40,857 nucleotides of DNA from Gammaproteobacteria bacterium. GTDB lineage: Bacteria > Pseudomonadota > Gammaproteobacteria > Pseudomonadales > Pseudohongiellaceae. Position 1 is the first letter of the stretch; each line of letters opens with the position of its first letter. The stretch covers positions 1 to 40,857 of the forward strand of contig JAGYKB010000020.1 in the NCBI GenBank assembly GCA_018401885.1, given 5' to 3'. Shown here one piece after another: positions 25,297 through 33,066 of this stretch. Made by a program: the position numbers and the translations under genes. The notes below the pieces were generated by a model that worked only from the letters and a program-made list of their open reading frames with translations, was not told the DNA's origin and made no database searches.

Positions 25297-27219
25297 CTAG
25301 TCAGTCGATTGATCAGAAAGGAAGGTGAATTCGGTCGGCAAACTAGTGCTAATCTCCCCGTTGCTGTTTATCAGTTCGAGTTTCAATTCATAGGTCCCCG
25401 TCTTTAATGCCTCGGTTTGGGTCTTCACACTAAATCCAACCATTGGGAAATCTGAGTCGAGTCTCGCCCCTTCGACAACGTCAATGTCTCTTCGCTCAGT
25501 TCTGCCCCCCGTGTTAGTAAGAGGTTTTCCATCGATCAATAGACGTATTTGCTCAACTCTGTTGCCTTCGGCAAAGGCCCAGCCGCTCACCGTAAAGTTT
25601 TCATCGACGGAAGTCCCGGCTAGAGGTGAATCTATCCAGCCTCGAGCTGGAATTGGGCAATTCTCTGTTAGAAGTTTGGGGCTCAGCTTTAGAACATAAT
25701 AGGCAAAGCGCTTAGCCCCGCCGAGAAGCTCGATTTGTTCAACTAGTTCAAGCGTACTGCTGAGGCCGCAGGCCTGTTTGAGTACGGCTCGTTTTTGCTC
25801 AAAATTGAGTGTGCTGTCTTCGGTAATCAGCAACGCGACTGAATCTTTATCGCTTTTACTCAGCGCCACGGCATCCATGTCCCAAAGTGCGAGTTGGAGT
25901 GCACGGCCATCACGAACGGCTTTATCGGCATCTAGCGTAAAAGTTGCGTGAGCTTCGCCTATTCCGGCGAAAACTAACTGTGCCGCTGTGTAGTAATTAT
26001 CTGTCACCAAAAGAGGCGGGCGCTCGAAATTATCGGCGATTACTCGCCGCGTCTCAGCGGCAAATCGCGTCCATCCGGCCATCTTAGTGGAAAGTACCTC
26101 GATCCCCAGGAAGGGTTGGAGTTGTTTGTGCAGAGACTGGGAACCAACGCCTATGAGCGCCAGTAAGCTGCCCAAATAGCCCATAGCGACGACGAGCGCT
26201 ATGGCTAGGTGTTTTACCGACAGGGGCGAGGTTACCCTGCGAAGGGCTGCGGGCGCGTATACTAGAAGCGGGATAGTCCCAGCAAGCGGCCAGTGAATGG
26301 TTGTGCTCGTTGGGTCGCTCCACGGCGCGAGCGCCGCAAATAGCGCTATATGCAGCACAGCGATGCACGCAATCAATCTAGCAGAGGGATTTGGGTTTCG
26401 AAGCGCGCTGGTGGCTGTAGCGAGCAGAAGCACATACATCAGGGGCGTCGATATTAATGCCTGCTCGAATAAATGAAGTAGCCCCTCTGGGCGAAACTCC
26501 CAAGGATGTCGGTCGACTAGGTAGAAAGTCAGGCTGCCCATCTTGTTCGCTACATTGAACACTATGACCGGCGCCAAACCTACCGCCGCGACGGCAAAAG
26601 CGAGTAGCGTGCGTGGATTGCGCCATAGGTGTCGTGACTGGGTATCCCATAAGAGCAATAGGATCGCCCCTGCGGGAAATAAACTAAATCGATAGTGTGT
26701 CGCGAGACCAAGCGCAACAACCACGCCAGTTGCGACCCATAAAATCGTGGCGTTACGTGAGCGTGCTCTGGTGAAGAAACCGATTGCCAGAAGGCCAAAA
26801 AAGACAAGCGGAACATCGGGAACGGCGAGGAGACCCAGCGAGCTGGCCAGTGGTAGGCACAGAGACAACAATGCCGCCTCACGGGCCTCAACCTTGCCGA
26901 CTAACGGTAATGCCACCCAATAAATCGTTGCAGGCAGACTGCAGCCCATGAGGAAGAAAACTATGCGCACTGCGAAGGGAGTATCGCCAAAAGCCGCGGT
27001 TCCCAATCCTGCGAATAATGCGCTCATAAAGGGGAGATCGCTGTAGGCGAGCGCGGGCCGTGTCGATTCTAGCCAGTAAAAAATCTCGTCGCTGTAGAGC
27101 TCCAGACGAACTGCGAAAAGCGCTTTTACTGCGATTATCAAACCCGCTAATGGCCAAAGCCAGCGTCTTGCGAGTCGCTGCAACAAGTCTTGGTGTGATG
27201 TGTCTTGTGAGGTGATCAC
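25297..27219 (-). CDS. GT39/ArnT-like glycosyltransferase with C-terminal Ig-like domain
   Basis: A 640-residue membrane glycosyltransferase of the dolichyl-phosphate-mannose/ArnT type (PMT_2), which uses polyprenyl-phosphate sugars at the periplasmic face. The first loop has the acidic pair in LYSDEIFYWLES typical of the family. About ten hydrophobic helices fill residues 12-360. A soluble region follows (about 370-525) and then a beta-rich domain (about 530-635: SPLAGTSVDENFTVSGWAFAEG ... LRLLIDGKPL-like ... YELKLELINSNGEISTSLPTEFTFL) resembling an Ig/bacterial surface fold. GTG start 27219, with AGAGAA upstream. Acceptor unknown, possibly lipid A, glycolipid or protein. Confidence 0.8.
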   Translation of the reverse strand: MITSQDTSHQDLLQRLARRWLWPLAGLIIAVKALFAVRLELYSDEIFYWLESTRPALAYSDLPFMSALFAGLGTAAFGDTPFAVRIVFFLMGCSLPATIYWVALPLVGKVEAREAALLSLCLPLASSLGLLAVPDVPLVFFGLLAIGFFTRARSRNATILWVATGVVVALGLATHYRFSLFPAGAILLLLWDTQSRHLWRNPRTLLAFAVAAVGLAPVIVFNVANKMGSLTFYLVDRHPWEFRPEGLLHLFEQALISTPLMYVLLLATATSALRNPNPSARLIACIAVLHIALFAALAPWSDPTSTTIHWPLAGTIPLLVYAPAALRRVTSPLSVKHLAIALVVAMGYLGSLLALIGVGSQSLHKQLQPFLGIEVLSTKMAGWTRFAAETRRVIADNFERPPLLVTDNYYTAAQLVFAGIGEAHATFTLDADKAVRDGRALQLALWDMDAVALSKSDKDSVALLITEDSTLNFEQKRAVLKQACGLSSTLELVEQIELLGGAKRFAYYVLKLSPKLLTENCPIPARGWIDSPLAGTSVDENFTVSGWAFAEGNRVEQIRLLIDGKPLTNTGGRTERRDIDVVEGARLDSDFPMVGFSVKTQTEALKTGTYELKLELINSNGEISTSLPTEFTFLSDQSTD

Positions 27220-27339
27220 GTAGTTCTCTTATATTTAGCATTCCAACGCTAGTTGATCTCGCGCTGTGTGCGAGCGGGTAGTAGAGACGCAATTACACTC
27301 CATCCCGTCCCTTGGTTAAAGCAGTGAGTGCAAATACAT

Positions 27340-27367
27340 TTGACAATCATTCTCATTTGCATCTAAA
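27340..27367 (+). promoter_or_regulatory. bfd promoter with embedded Fur-like site
   Basis: A TTGACA box (27340-27345) and a -10-like TCTAAA (27362-27367) are 16 bases apart. The spacer holds TGACAATCATTCTCATTTGC, close to the Fur consensus core with AATCATTCTCATT. It lies about 30 bases before the bfd start. Iron-dependent repression would fit bfd. Confidence 0.6.
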
Positions 27368-27396
27368 GTTCGGTTACTGCATGAGGATTAGACGCG

Positions 27397-27585
27397 ATGT
27401 ATGTGTGTATTTGCCGCCAAGTAACTGACAATCAAATTCGCGAAACCTGTAAGAGTGGCTGCGATAGCTTTAGCGATCTCCGCGCCCAGCTTGGTGTTGC
27501 AAGCGAGTGCGGGTGCTGTAGCAAACTTGCACGAAGTATAGTTAAAGAATTTGGGCGCGCCGCTGAGACTGCGCAGACAGCTTAG
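27397..27585 (+). CDS. bfd: Bacterioferritin-associated ferredoxin
   Basis: A 62-residue [2Fe-2S] protein that docks on bacterioferritin and donates electrons to release stored iron. The four cluster ligands are at C4, C6, C38 and C41 (MYVCICRQ and ASECGCCSKL), the same positions as in Pseudomonas Bfd. Length is normal. ATG 27397. The gene lies about 350 bases before bfr on the same strand and is preceded by a Fur-like promoter, so it is expected to be expressed under iron starvation. Confidence 0.94.
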   Translation: MYVCICRQVTDNQIRETCKSGCDSFSDLRAQLGVASECGCCSKLARSIVKEFGRAAETAQTA

Positions 27586-27934
27586 TTTTCTTTCCTGCTC
27601 GTAATCCCCTCTTTATCCCATATCACTTGGATAAGAACTCGAGTTAAGGCGCTTGGGCAGGTTCAGGTCTTTTAAATTTTTGTCAATGCGCTCAATTTTC
27701 CGTCTACATTCGTTACCCTTGCTAAATTTGATGCCTTGGCTGTTCTCAATACTTTCAACAAAAGCGTAGAGGGTGCAGCTTGACATTCCCCGACACAAAT
27801 TAGACCCTCACAGTTGCTACTTATCCAATAAATTCCGCCAGACTTCGAGACTCAAATTATTCTCAATCTCGGTATGTGAGATACTTCGCCTAATTCTTAT
27901 CAAGACGCTATACGCAGAAACCTAGGGGGCAATT
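27586..27934. other. Non-coding spacer bfd-bfr
   Basis: This stretch of 349 bases has no convincing gene. A second ATTCTCA-containing segment (CTCAAATTATTCTCAATCTC, 27851-27870) loosely resembles the site before bfd and may be a weak iron-regulatory element of bfr. A 61-codon minus-strand reading frame at 27613-27798 lacks a well-placed ribosome site and is not called. Confidence 0.4.
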
Positions 27935-28399
27935 ATGAAATCTGATGCGACTGTACTTAAACACCTCAATAAGGCGCTAGGGAATGAGCTGGTCGCCATT
28001 AACCAGTATTTTTTGCATTCACGTATGTTCCAAGATTGGGGTCTGAGCAAGCTGGCGAAGAAAGAGTACGACGAGTCGATAGATGAAATGAAACATGCCG
28101 ATCAGCTTATCCAGCGGATTTTGTTTCTAGAGGGCCTACCGAATCTACAGTCGCTTGGTAAACTAATGATCGGAGAAAATACTCGCGAGATGCTCGAGTG
28201 TGATTTGCAACTAGAAATGATTGCGTGTCCTGACTTGAGAGCAGGCATCGCTTATTGTGAATCTGTGCAAGACTTCGCGACGCGTGACTTACTTAACTCG
28301 ATCCTCGTTAGCGAAGAAGAGCATGTCGATTGGTTGGAGTCGCAGTTAGGGCTTATTGACCGCGTGGGCATTGAAAATTACCAGCAATCGATGATTTAG
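27935..28399 (+). CDS. bfr: Bacterioferritin
   Basis: A 154-residue heme-containing 24-mer ferritin that stores iron and detoxifies Fe(II) with oxygen or peroxide. The ferroxidase ligands are all in place: E18, E51, H54, E94, E127 and H130 (SEEEHVDWL). The heme-ligand Met is at residue 52 ([10 protein letters not shown] region), so it can bind heme between subunits as in Bfr type B. The ATG at 27935 has AGGGGG about eight bases upstream. Partner of Bfd encoded just upstream. Confidence 0.96.
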   Translation: MKSDATVLKHLNKALGNELVAINQYFLHSRMFQDWGLSKLAKKEYDESIDEMKHADQLIQRILFLEGLPNLQSLGKLMIGENTREMLECDLQLEMIACPDLRAGIAYCESVQDFATRDLLNSILVSEEEHVDWLESQLGLIDRVGIENYQQSMI

Positions 28400-28418
28400 T
28401 TCTGTGTTTAGCAACTTA

Positions 28419-28438
28419 CGAAAATTCAGCAATTTTCG
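28419..28438. repeat. Hairpin after bfr
   Basis: CGAAAATT-CAGC-AATTTTCG is a perfect 8-bp stem 19 bases after the bfr stop and 13 bases before the ppx start. It has no following T run, so it may be an mRNA 3'-end protector rather than a full terminator. Confidence 0.5.
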
Positions 28439-28451
28439 AGGTTAGATTACT

Positions 28452-29435
28452 TTGCCTAGCTCTACTCAATCACCTCTACAGGCATGCATTGACCTCGGTT
28501 CAAACAGCTTCCATCTACTCATTGCTAAATGGGCGCCCGATCGCATCGAAGTTATCGAGCGGTGTAGTGAAAGGGTGCAACTAGGAGAGGGGGTGAGGGC
28601 AAGCGGTGCGATCTCTCCCGCCGCTTTTGAGCGTGGATTGGACTGCCTCAAGCGCTTCGATGAAATACTTTCTCGCTACCCCATCGACCGCTATTGGGCG
28701 CTCGGAACCAATACCTTTCGCGTTGCAGGGAATGCGCAGGATTTCATCAATGCGGCGGATAGTCTGGGCATCCATATTTCACCTATTACGGGGACGCAGG
28801 AAGCAGTCTTAATTTATGCGGGCGTGCTCAGTGGTCTTCCCAAAAACCACGCCCGACGTCTCGTGATTGATATAGGGGGCGGGAGCACCGAAGTTATTGT
28901 CGGACATGGATCAGTGCAGTTGCTGACCGAAAGCCTTGCGATAGGCAGTGTTGCATGGCGTGATACCTATTTCAGTCGTGCTCATTCCACCCAGCAATCC
29001 CTAACTTCAGCCATGGACTCAGCGTTAGCTGATGCGCGTAAGCTTTTCTCTAGGGTTGGGCCAGCCGTTAAATTAGCGGGATGGGATGAGGCGTTCGCCG
29101 CATCGGGCACAATAAAAATGCTCGCCTCTATTTGCGAAGCTCACGGCTTTGCAGCTGGGCAGGTATCGCAGGAAGCGCTGCTCACTCTCAGAGAATCGTT
29201 TGCTGGCCATGCTCTCTCGGGTACAAGTTTGGCAGGACTCAAAGAGCGCCGTAAGGATCTTCTTCTGGCGGGCTGGAGTGTTCTACTCGGCGTGATGCAA
29301 GCTTACTCGATAGAAAATATTACCTTCAGCGAAACAGCGCTTCGCGAGGGGATGCTCGAATTTATGATGCGTAATCAGCGGGCACTTCGCATTATGGATA
29401 ACGAAGATATGCCACGCTTCAAGACGCGCGACTGA
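28452..29435 (+). CDS. ppx: Ppx/GppA family exopolyphosphatase, short form
   Basis: A 327-residue member of the ASKHA fold that removes phosphate from the ends of polyphosphate or from pppGpp. Two phosphate-binding loops are visible: ACIDLGSNSFHLLIA near residues 10-25 and VIDIGGGSTEVIVG near 137-150, with GTNTFR and the SETALREGML segment late. It lacks the C-terminal HD-like domain of long Ppx (about 500 residues), matching the short form. TTG start at 28452, with upstream sequence giving only a weak ribosome site. It is convergent with ppk1, so synthesis and breakdown of polyphosphate are encoded side by side. Whether it favours polyphosphate or pppGpp cannot be told. Confidence 0.85.
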   Translation: MPSSTQSPLQACIDLGSNSFHLLIAKWAPDRIEVIERCSERVQLGEGVRASGAISPAAFERGLDCLKRFDEILSRYPIDRYWALGTNTFRVAGNAQDFINAADSLGIHISPITGTQEAVLIYAGVLSGLPKNHARRLVIDIGGGSTEVIVGHGSVQLLTESLAIGSVAWRDTYFSRAHSTQQSLTSAMDSALADARKLFSRVGPAVKLAGWDEAFAASGTIKMLASICEAHGFAAGQVSQEALLTLRESFAGHALSGTSLAGLKERRKDLLLAGWSVLLGVMQAYSIENITFSETALREGMLEFMMRNQRALRIMDNEDMPRFKTRD

Positions 29436-29458
29436 GCCTTCAGTTAATACACTTGGAA

Positions 29459-31642
29459 CTAGGTGAGCTTTTCTAGCAATTTTTGTTGAACACCTTGTGC
29501 GAGTCCCTCCGTTTCTATCTGGTGAATCTTAGTGTATTCCCCGTCAGCTCCTAGCTCCCAGCACTGCGCTTTGTCCTCCAAGTACCAATGGATCTCCGCA
29601 AGGATTCGGCTTTGATGCTTTTTCTTGAGGATAGGGAAGCACACCTCGATGCGATTGCTTAAATTGCGCTCCATCCAGTCCGCGCTCGAGCAGAAGAGTT
29701 GTTGATCGGAATTCTTAAAGTAATAAACGCGGGAGTGCTCCAAAAAACGGCCGATGATGGAAACTACGCGGATGTTTTCGCTAACGCCTTCAATGCCGGG
29801 TCGCAGACAGCACATGCCGCGCACGATAAGGTCAATTTTTACGCCAGAATTCGACGCCTCGTAGAGTGCGCGGATCATTTCAGGATCTGTGAGTGCATTA
29901 ACTTTCGCGATTATATGCGCGTCTTTTCCGTCTCTAGCTGCCTGCGCCTCTTCGGCGATCATTTTGAGAAGCGATTTTTTTAAATTAAAAGGTGCATGTA
30001 TCAGCAGATTGGGGTGTATTTTCTTTCCCATCCCAGTGATTTGCTGAAAAACTTTGTGTACATCTGCGCAGAGCGTTTCATCCGCTGTCAGCAAGGAGTA
30101 ATCAGTATAAATCAACGAATTCTTGCGATGATAATTCCCTGTTCCAAGGTGGGCGTAGCGCTTCAATTCATTGCCTTCACGACGTACAAATAGCAGCATT
30201 TTAGCGTGGGTTTTGTAGCCCATTACGCCATACACAACGACCGCGCCTGCCTCTTGAAGGATGCTAGCAAATTTAATGTTTTCTTCTTCATCGAAGCGCG
30301 CTCGTAGCTCTATCACTACGGTTACCTCGGTCCCGAAACGAGCGGCTTCGGCCAGTGCCTGAACAAGTTCAGAGGACTCGTTTGTGCGATAAAGCGTCTG
30401 CTTTATTGAAAGTACTGAGGGGTCTTTTGCGGCCTGGCGCACCCAGTCGATAACAGGTACGAACGATTCATAGGGATGTAAGAGAAGCTGGTCTTCGCGC
30501 GCGACGGCGGCGAAGATAGATTGATGCTCCTCCAACGCTTTTGGGAGGCCCGGACTGAATTTCGGAAACCGCAGATCAGGGCGATCGACCATGCTAAAAA
30601 GCGCCATTAGTCTCTGCAAGTTGACAGGACCATCGAGGGTGAAAAGCTCTTCTTGGGTTAAGTCGAAGCGGTCTAACAGGAAGCCTGTCAGTTCCGCCGG
30701 GCATTCGGCGCCAACCTCGAGCTTGGTTGCAGCTCCGAAGCGTCTGCTGTGAAGCTCGCCTTTCAGAGCCATGGCAAAGTCTTCGACTTCGACATTTGAC
30801 ATCTCAAGGTCTGAATTTCGTGTCACCCTAAACTGGTGGCATTCGGTCACTCTCATACCGGGGAAAAACTCATCGACATAGGCATGGATAACCGATGATA
30901 AGAAAACGAAATTATCCCCTTCGCCCAGGATATCGCGTGGCACCTTGATGAGGCGTGGGAGCGATCTTGGGGCAGGGACAATTGCAAGCCCACTGTCGCG
31001 ACCGAACGCGTCTTTACCGTCGAGCGAGAGAATGAAATTTAGGCTTTTGTTCACCAATCTCGGGAAGGGGTGCGCTGGATCTAAACCGAGTGGACTTACA
31101 ACCGGCACAATTTCGTTGAAAAAGTAGTCGCGAGTCCATTTCTTTAACGCATCACTCCATTCGTGCCGTGCTAGAAATCGAATCCCTTCGTTCGCGAGTG
31201 AGGGGAAAAGATCTTCGTTAAGAATGCGGTACTGCTCGGATAATGCCTCTCTCACTTGCTGATGCAGAATTTTGAGAGTTTGCTCCGGGTATTGGCCATC
31301 GGCGCCGGGGCGCTGCCTGCCGAAGCCTAGCTGTTTCTTTAGACCAGACACGCGTATTTCGAAGAATTCATCGAGATTTGAGCTAAAAATAAGCAAAAAC
31401 ATGAGCCGTTCGAGCAGTGGGTGGTTCTCGTCTTTCGCTTGTTCTAAGACTCGGAGGTTGAATTTGAAATAGCTTAATTCGCGGTTTTCGTAGTATTCGC
31501 TATTAATTAGATCAATTTCTTTTTTGCTTTCTGTGCTCACGCCATTACTCTCATTGGACGGGTCTCCCGCAATCGACGGTGTGGCGGGTGCGGATTCATC
31601 AGCAATGTACTGCGAAATGTCTGTGTCTGTCGATTCCTGCAT
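29459..31642 (-). CDS. ppk1: Polyphosphate kinase 1
   Basis: Polymerises the gamma-phosphate of ATP into polyphosphate. The 727 residues hold the N, head, C1 and C2 domains. The autophosphorylated His479 lies in YGVMGYKTHAKMLLF, and the second catalytic His and nearby segment in LEHSRVYYFKNSDQQLFCSSADWMERNL. SIKQTLYRT and ELRARFDEEENI are also family hallmarks. An acidic, Ser/Thr-rich extension of about 45 residues precedes the conserved start (INSEYYENRELSYFKFN). The promoter region is shared with pstS, so PhoB control is likely. Confidence 0.95.
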   Translation of the reverse strand: MQESTDTDISQYIADESAPATPSIAGDPSNESNGVSTESKKEIDLINSEYYENRELSYFKFNLRVLEQAKDENHPLLERLMFLLIFSSNLDEFFEIRVSGLKKQLGFGRQRPGADGQYPEQTLKILHQQVREALSEQYRILNEDLFPSLANEGIRFLARHEWSDALKKWTRDYFFNEIVPVVSPLGLDPAHPFPRLVNKSLNFILSLDGKDAFGRDSGLAIVPAPRSLPRLIKVPRDILGEGDNFVFLSSVIHAYVDEFFPGMRVTECHQFRVTRNSDLEMSNVEVEDFAMALKGELHSRRFGAATKLEVGAECPAELTGFLLDRFDLTQEELFTLDGPVNLQRLMALFSMVDRPDLRFPKFSPGLPKALEEHQSIFAAVAREDQLLLHPYESFVPVIDWVRQAAKDPSVLSIKQTLYRTNESSELVQALAEAARFGTEVTVVIELRARFDEEENIKFASILQEAGAVVVYGVMGYKTHAKMLLFVRREGNELKRYAHLGTGNYHRKNSLIYTDYSLLTADETLCADVHKVFQQITGMGKKIHPNLLIHAPFNLKKSLLKMIAEEAQAARDGKDAHIIAKVNALTDPEMIRALYEASNSGVKIDLIVRGMCCLRPGIEGVSENIRVVSIIGRFLEHSRVYYFKNSDQQLFCSSADWMERNLSNRIEVCFPILKKKHQSRILAEIHWYLEDKAQCWELGADGEYTKIHQIETEGLAQGVQQKLLEKLT

Positions 31643-31767
31643 CGGCTTTTCCGTGAATATAGTCTCAGGACGTAGTCTAGCGAGAACAGATATAAGACAG
31701 TGTGACTATTGGATGACAATTTAGACTTTGGGAAGTTATTAAATGCCGGATAAAGGTCAGATATTCA

Positions 31768-31796
31768 CTGTCATATTATTGTAATATTTCCGTCAT
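31768..31796. promoter_or_regulatory. Pho box between ppk1 and pstS
   Basis: Three heptamers repeat with exact 11-base steps: CTGTCAT (31768-31774), TTGTAAT (31779-31785) and CCGTCAT (31790-31796), each followed by an A/T-rich tetramer. This matches the PhoB site pattern of tandem 11-bp half-sites with CTGTCAT consensus. A weak TACTAG box lies about ten bases downstream (31806-31811), the usual place for a PhoB-driven -10 of pstS. PhoB bound here could also act on the divergent ppk1. Confidence 0.8.
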
Positions 31797-31882
31797 ATAG
31801 TGTTCTACTAGTCGCGCTTGTTACTAAGTTTGCGATTCTGCTCCTGTTATGTGCTTTTAAAAAATACCTAGGAATCAATAAT

Positions 31883-32872
31883 ATGAGTGCTAAATCTAAG
31901 AATTTTAATAGCATAGGTTTCGCGGGTTTGATCGCCGCTACCTTTTTAGGTAGCGCGACGCTCAACGCCGCAGACGTCGATCCTGCCATTCCAGTCTATG
32001 AAAGCACTAGCGGGGTCTCGGGAAATCTCTCTAGCGTCGGCTCTGACACGCTCGCCAACTTAATGACTCTTTGGGCAGAGGATTTTAAGCGCGTCTACCC
32101 AAATGTGAATATTCAGATTCAAGCGGCTGGATCGTCAACAGCTCCTCCTGCCTTAACAGAGCGCACCGCGAACATTGGACCAATGAGCCGCGAGATGAAA
32201 GACAATGAAATAGAGGCGTTCGAATCTCGGTATGGCTACAAGCCTACAGCTGTTCCCGTAGCAATAGACGCATTGGCCGTTTATGTGCACAAAGATAACC
32301 CTGTCGAGGGGTTGTCCATTCAGCAGGTCGACGCGATTTTCTCCTCGAATCAGCGCTGCGGTTATGCAAACAATGTCACCAATTGGGGGCAGTTAGGCTT
32401 GACAGGCCCTTGGCAGCCGCGTGGTATTCAGCTGTTTGGCCGCAATTCTGTGTCTGGAACTTACGGCTACTTTAAGGAAGCAGCGCTGTGCGATGGCGAT
32501 TTCAAAAATAACGTCAACGAGCAACCGGGATCTGCTTCTGTCGTGCAGTCAGTGAGCACGTCGATAAACGGCATAGGCTACTCTGGCATTGGATATCGCA
32601 CCTCGAGTGTTCGGGCAGTGCCCATTTCGCGTAATCCTGGCGACGATTTTTTTGACGCGACCCCTGAAAACTCGGTCGCGGGTAATTACCCTCTCGCGCG
32701 CTTCCTCTTTGTTTACATTAACAAGGCACCCAATACACCTCTACCCCCGCTCGAGAGGGAGTTTCTCAAACTCGTGCTGTCACAGTCCGGTCAAAATGTT
32801 GTGCTAAAAGATGGATATATACCATTGCCCGCGCGCGTCGTTGAAGGAACATTACGGAATCTCGGTATTTGA
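31883..32872 (+). CDS. pstS: Phosphate-binding periplasmic protein
   Basis: A 329-residue high-affinity phosphate receptor of the PstSCAB importer. The signal peptide is residues 1-29 ([19 protein letters not shown]). Phosphate-contact segments are visible: [22 protein letters not shown], and [17 protein letters not shown]. It belongs to the PBP-like variant without a lipobox. The ATG at 31883 has TAGGAA eight bases upstream. First gene after the Pho box; a hairpin after it probably reduces read-through to pstC, raising receptor yield. Confidence 0.93.
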   Translation: MSAKSKNFNSIGFAGLIAATFLGSATLNAADVDPAIPVYESTSGVSGNLSSVGSDTLANLMTLWAEDFKRVYPNVNIQIQAAGSSTAPPALTERTANIGPMSREMKDNEIEAFESRYGYKPTAVPVAIDALAVYVHKDNPVEGLSIQQVDAIFSSNQRCGYANNVTNWGQLGLTGPWQPRGIQLFGRNSVSGTYGYFKEAALCDGDFKNNVNEQPGSASVVQSVSTSINGIGYSGIGYRTSSVRAVPISRNPGDDFFDATPENSVAGNYPLARFLFVYINKAPNTPLPPLEREFLKLVLSQSGQNVVLKDGYIPLPARVVEGTLRNLGI

Positions 32873-32922
32873 TTTCCAGAAGAGGCTGAGTAGATCTTCA
32901 TACTGTGTCTTCAATTTAAAAT

Positions 32923-32957
32923 GAGGCTAGACGAACACCGTTCGCGCTAGCCTCTTT
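32923..32957 (+). terminator. Intercistronic hairpin between pstS and pstC
   Basis: A two-part stem GAGGCTAG / CTAGCCTC (32923-32930, 32947-32954) with inner CGAAC / GTTCG is followed by only three T. It probably attenuates transcription or protects the pstS message. Confidence 0.65.
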
Positions 32958-33066
32958 CGGTTGACGCTGACTGGAACGCTGCGCGTTATCAGAAGGTCCC
33001 CAGCTTCGGTGACTCTTCTGCTATTAAACTGTAATATTCGCGCTCATCGACAAAGAAACCGATCAC

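Noticed and set aside
27613..27798. Minus-strand frame of 61 codons between bfd and bfr
   Set aside because: No well-placed ribosome site, a poor start choice (TTG, or ATG touching GGGGA), and no family resemblance. It lies in a spacer likely to be regulatory.
33026..33050. Possible second Pho box before pstC (CTGTAAT followed by GCTCATC)
   Set aside because: Spacing is 12 to 13 rather than 11 bases, and only one half-site is a fair match.
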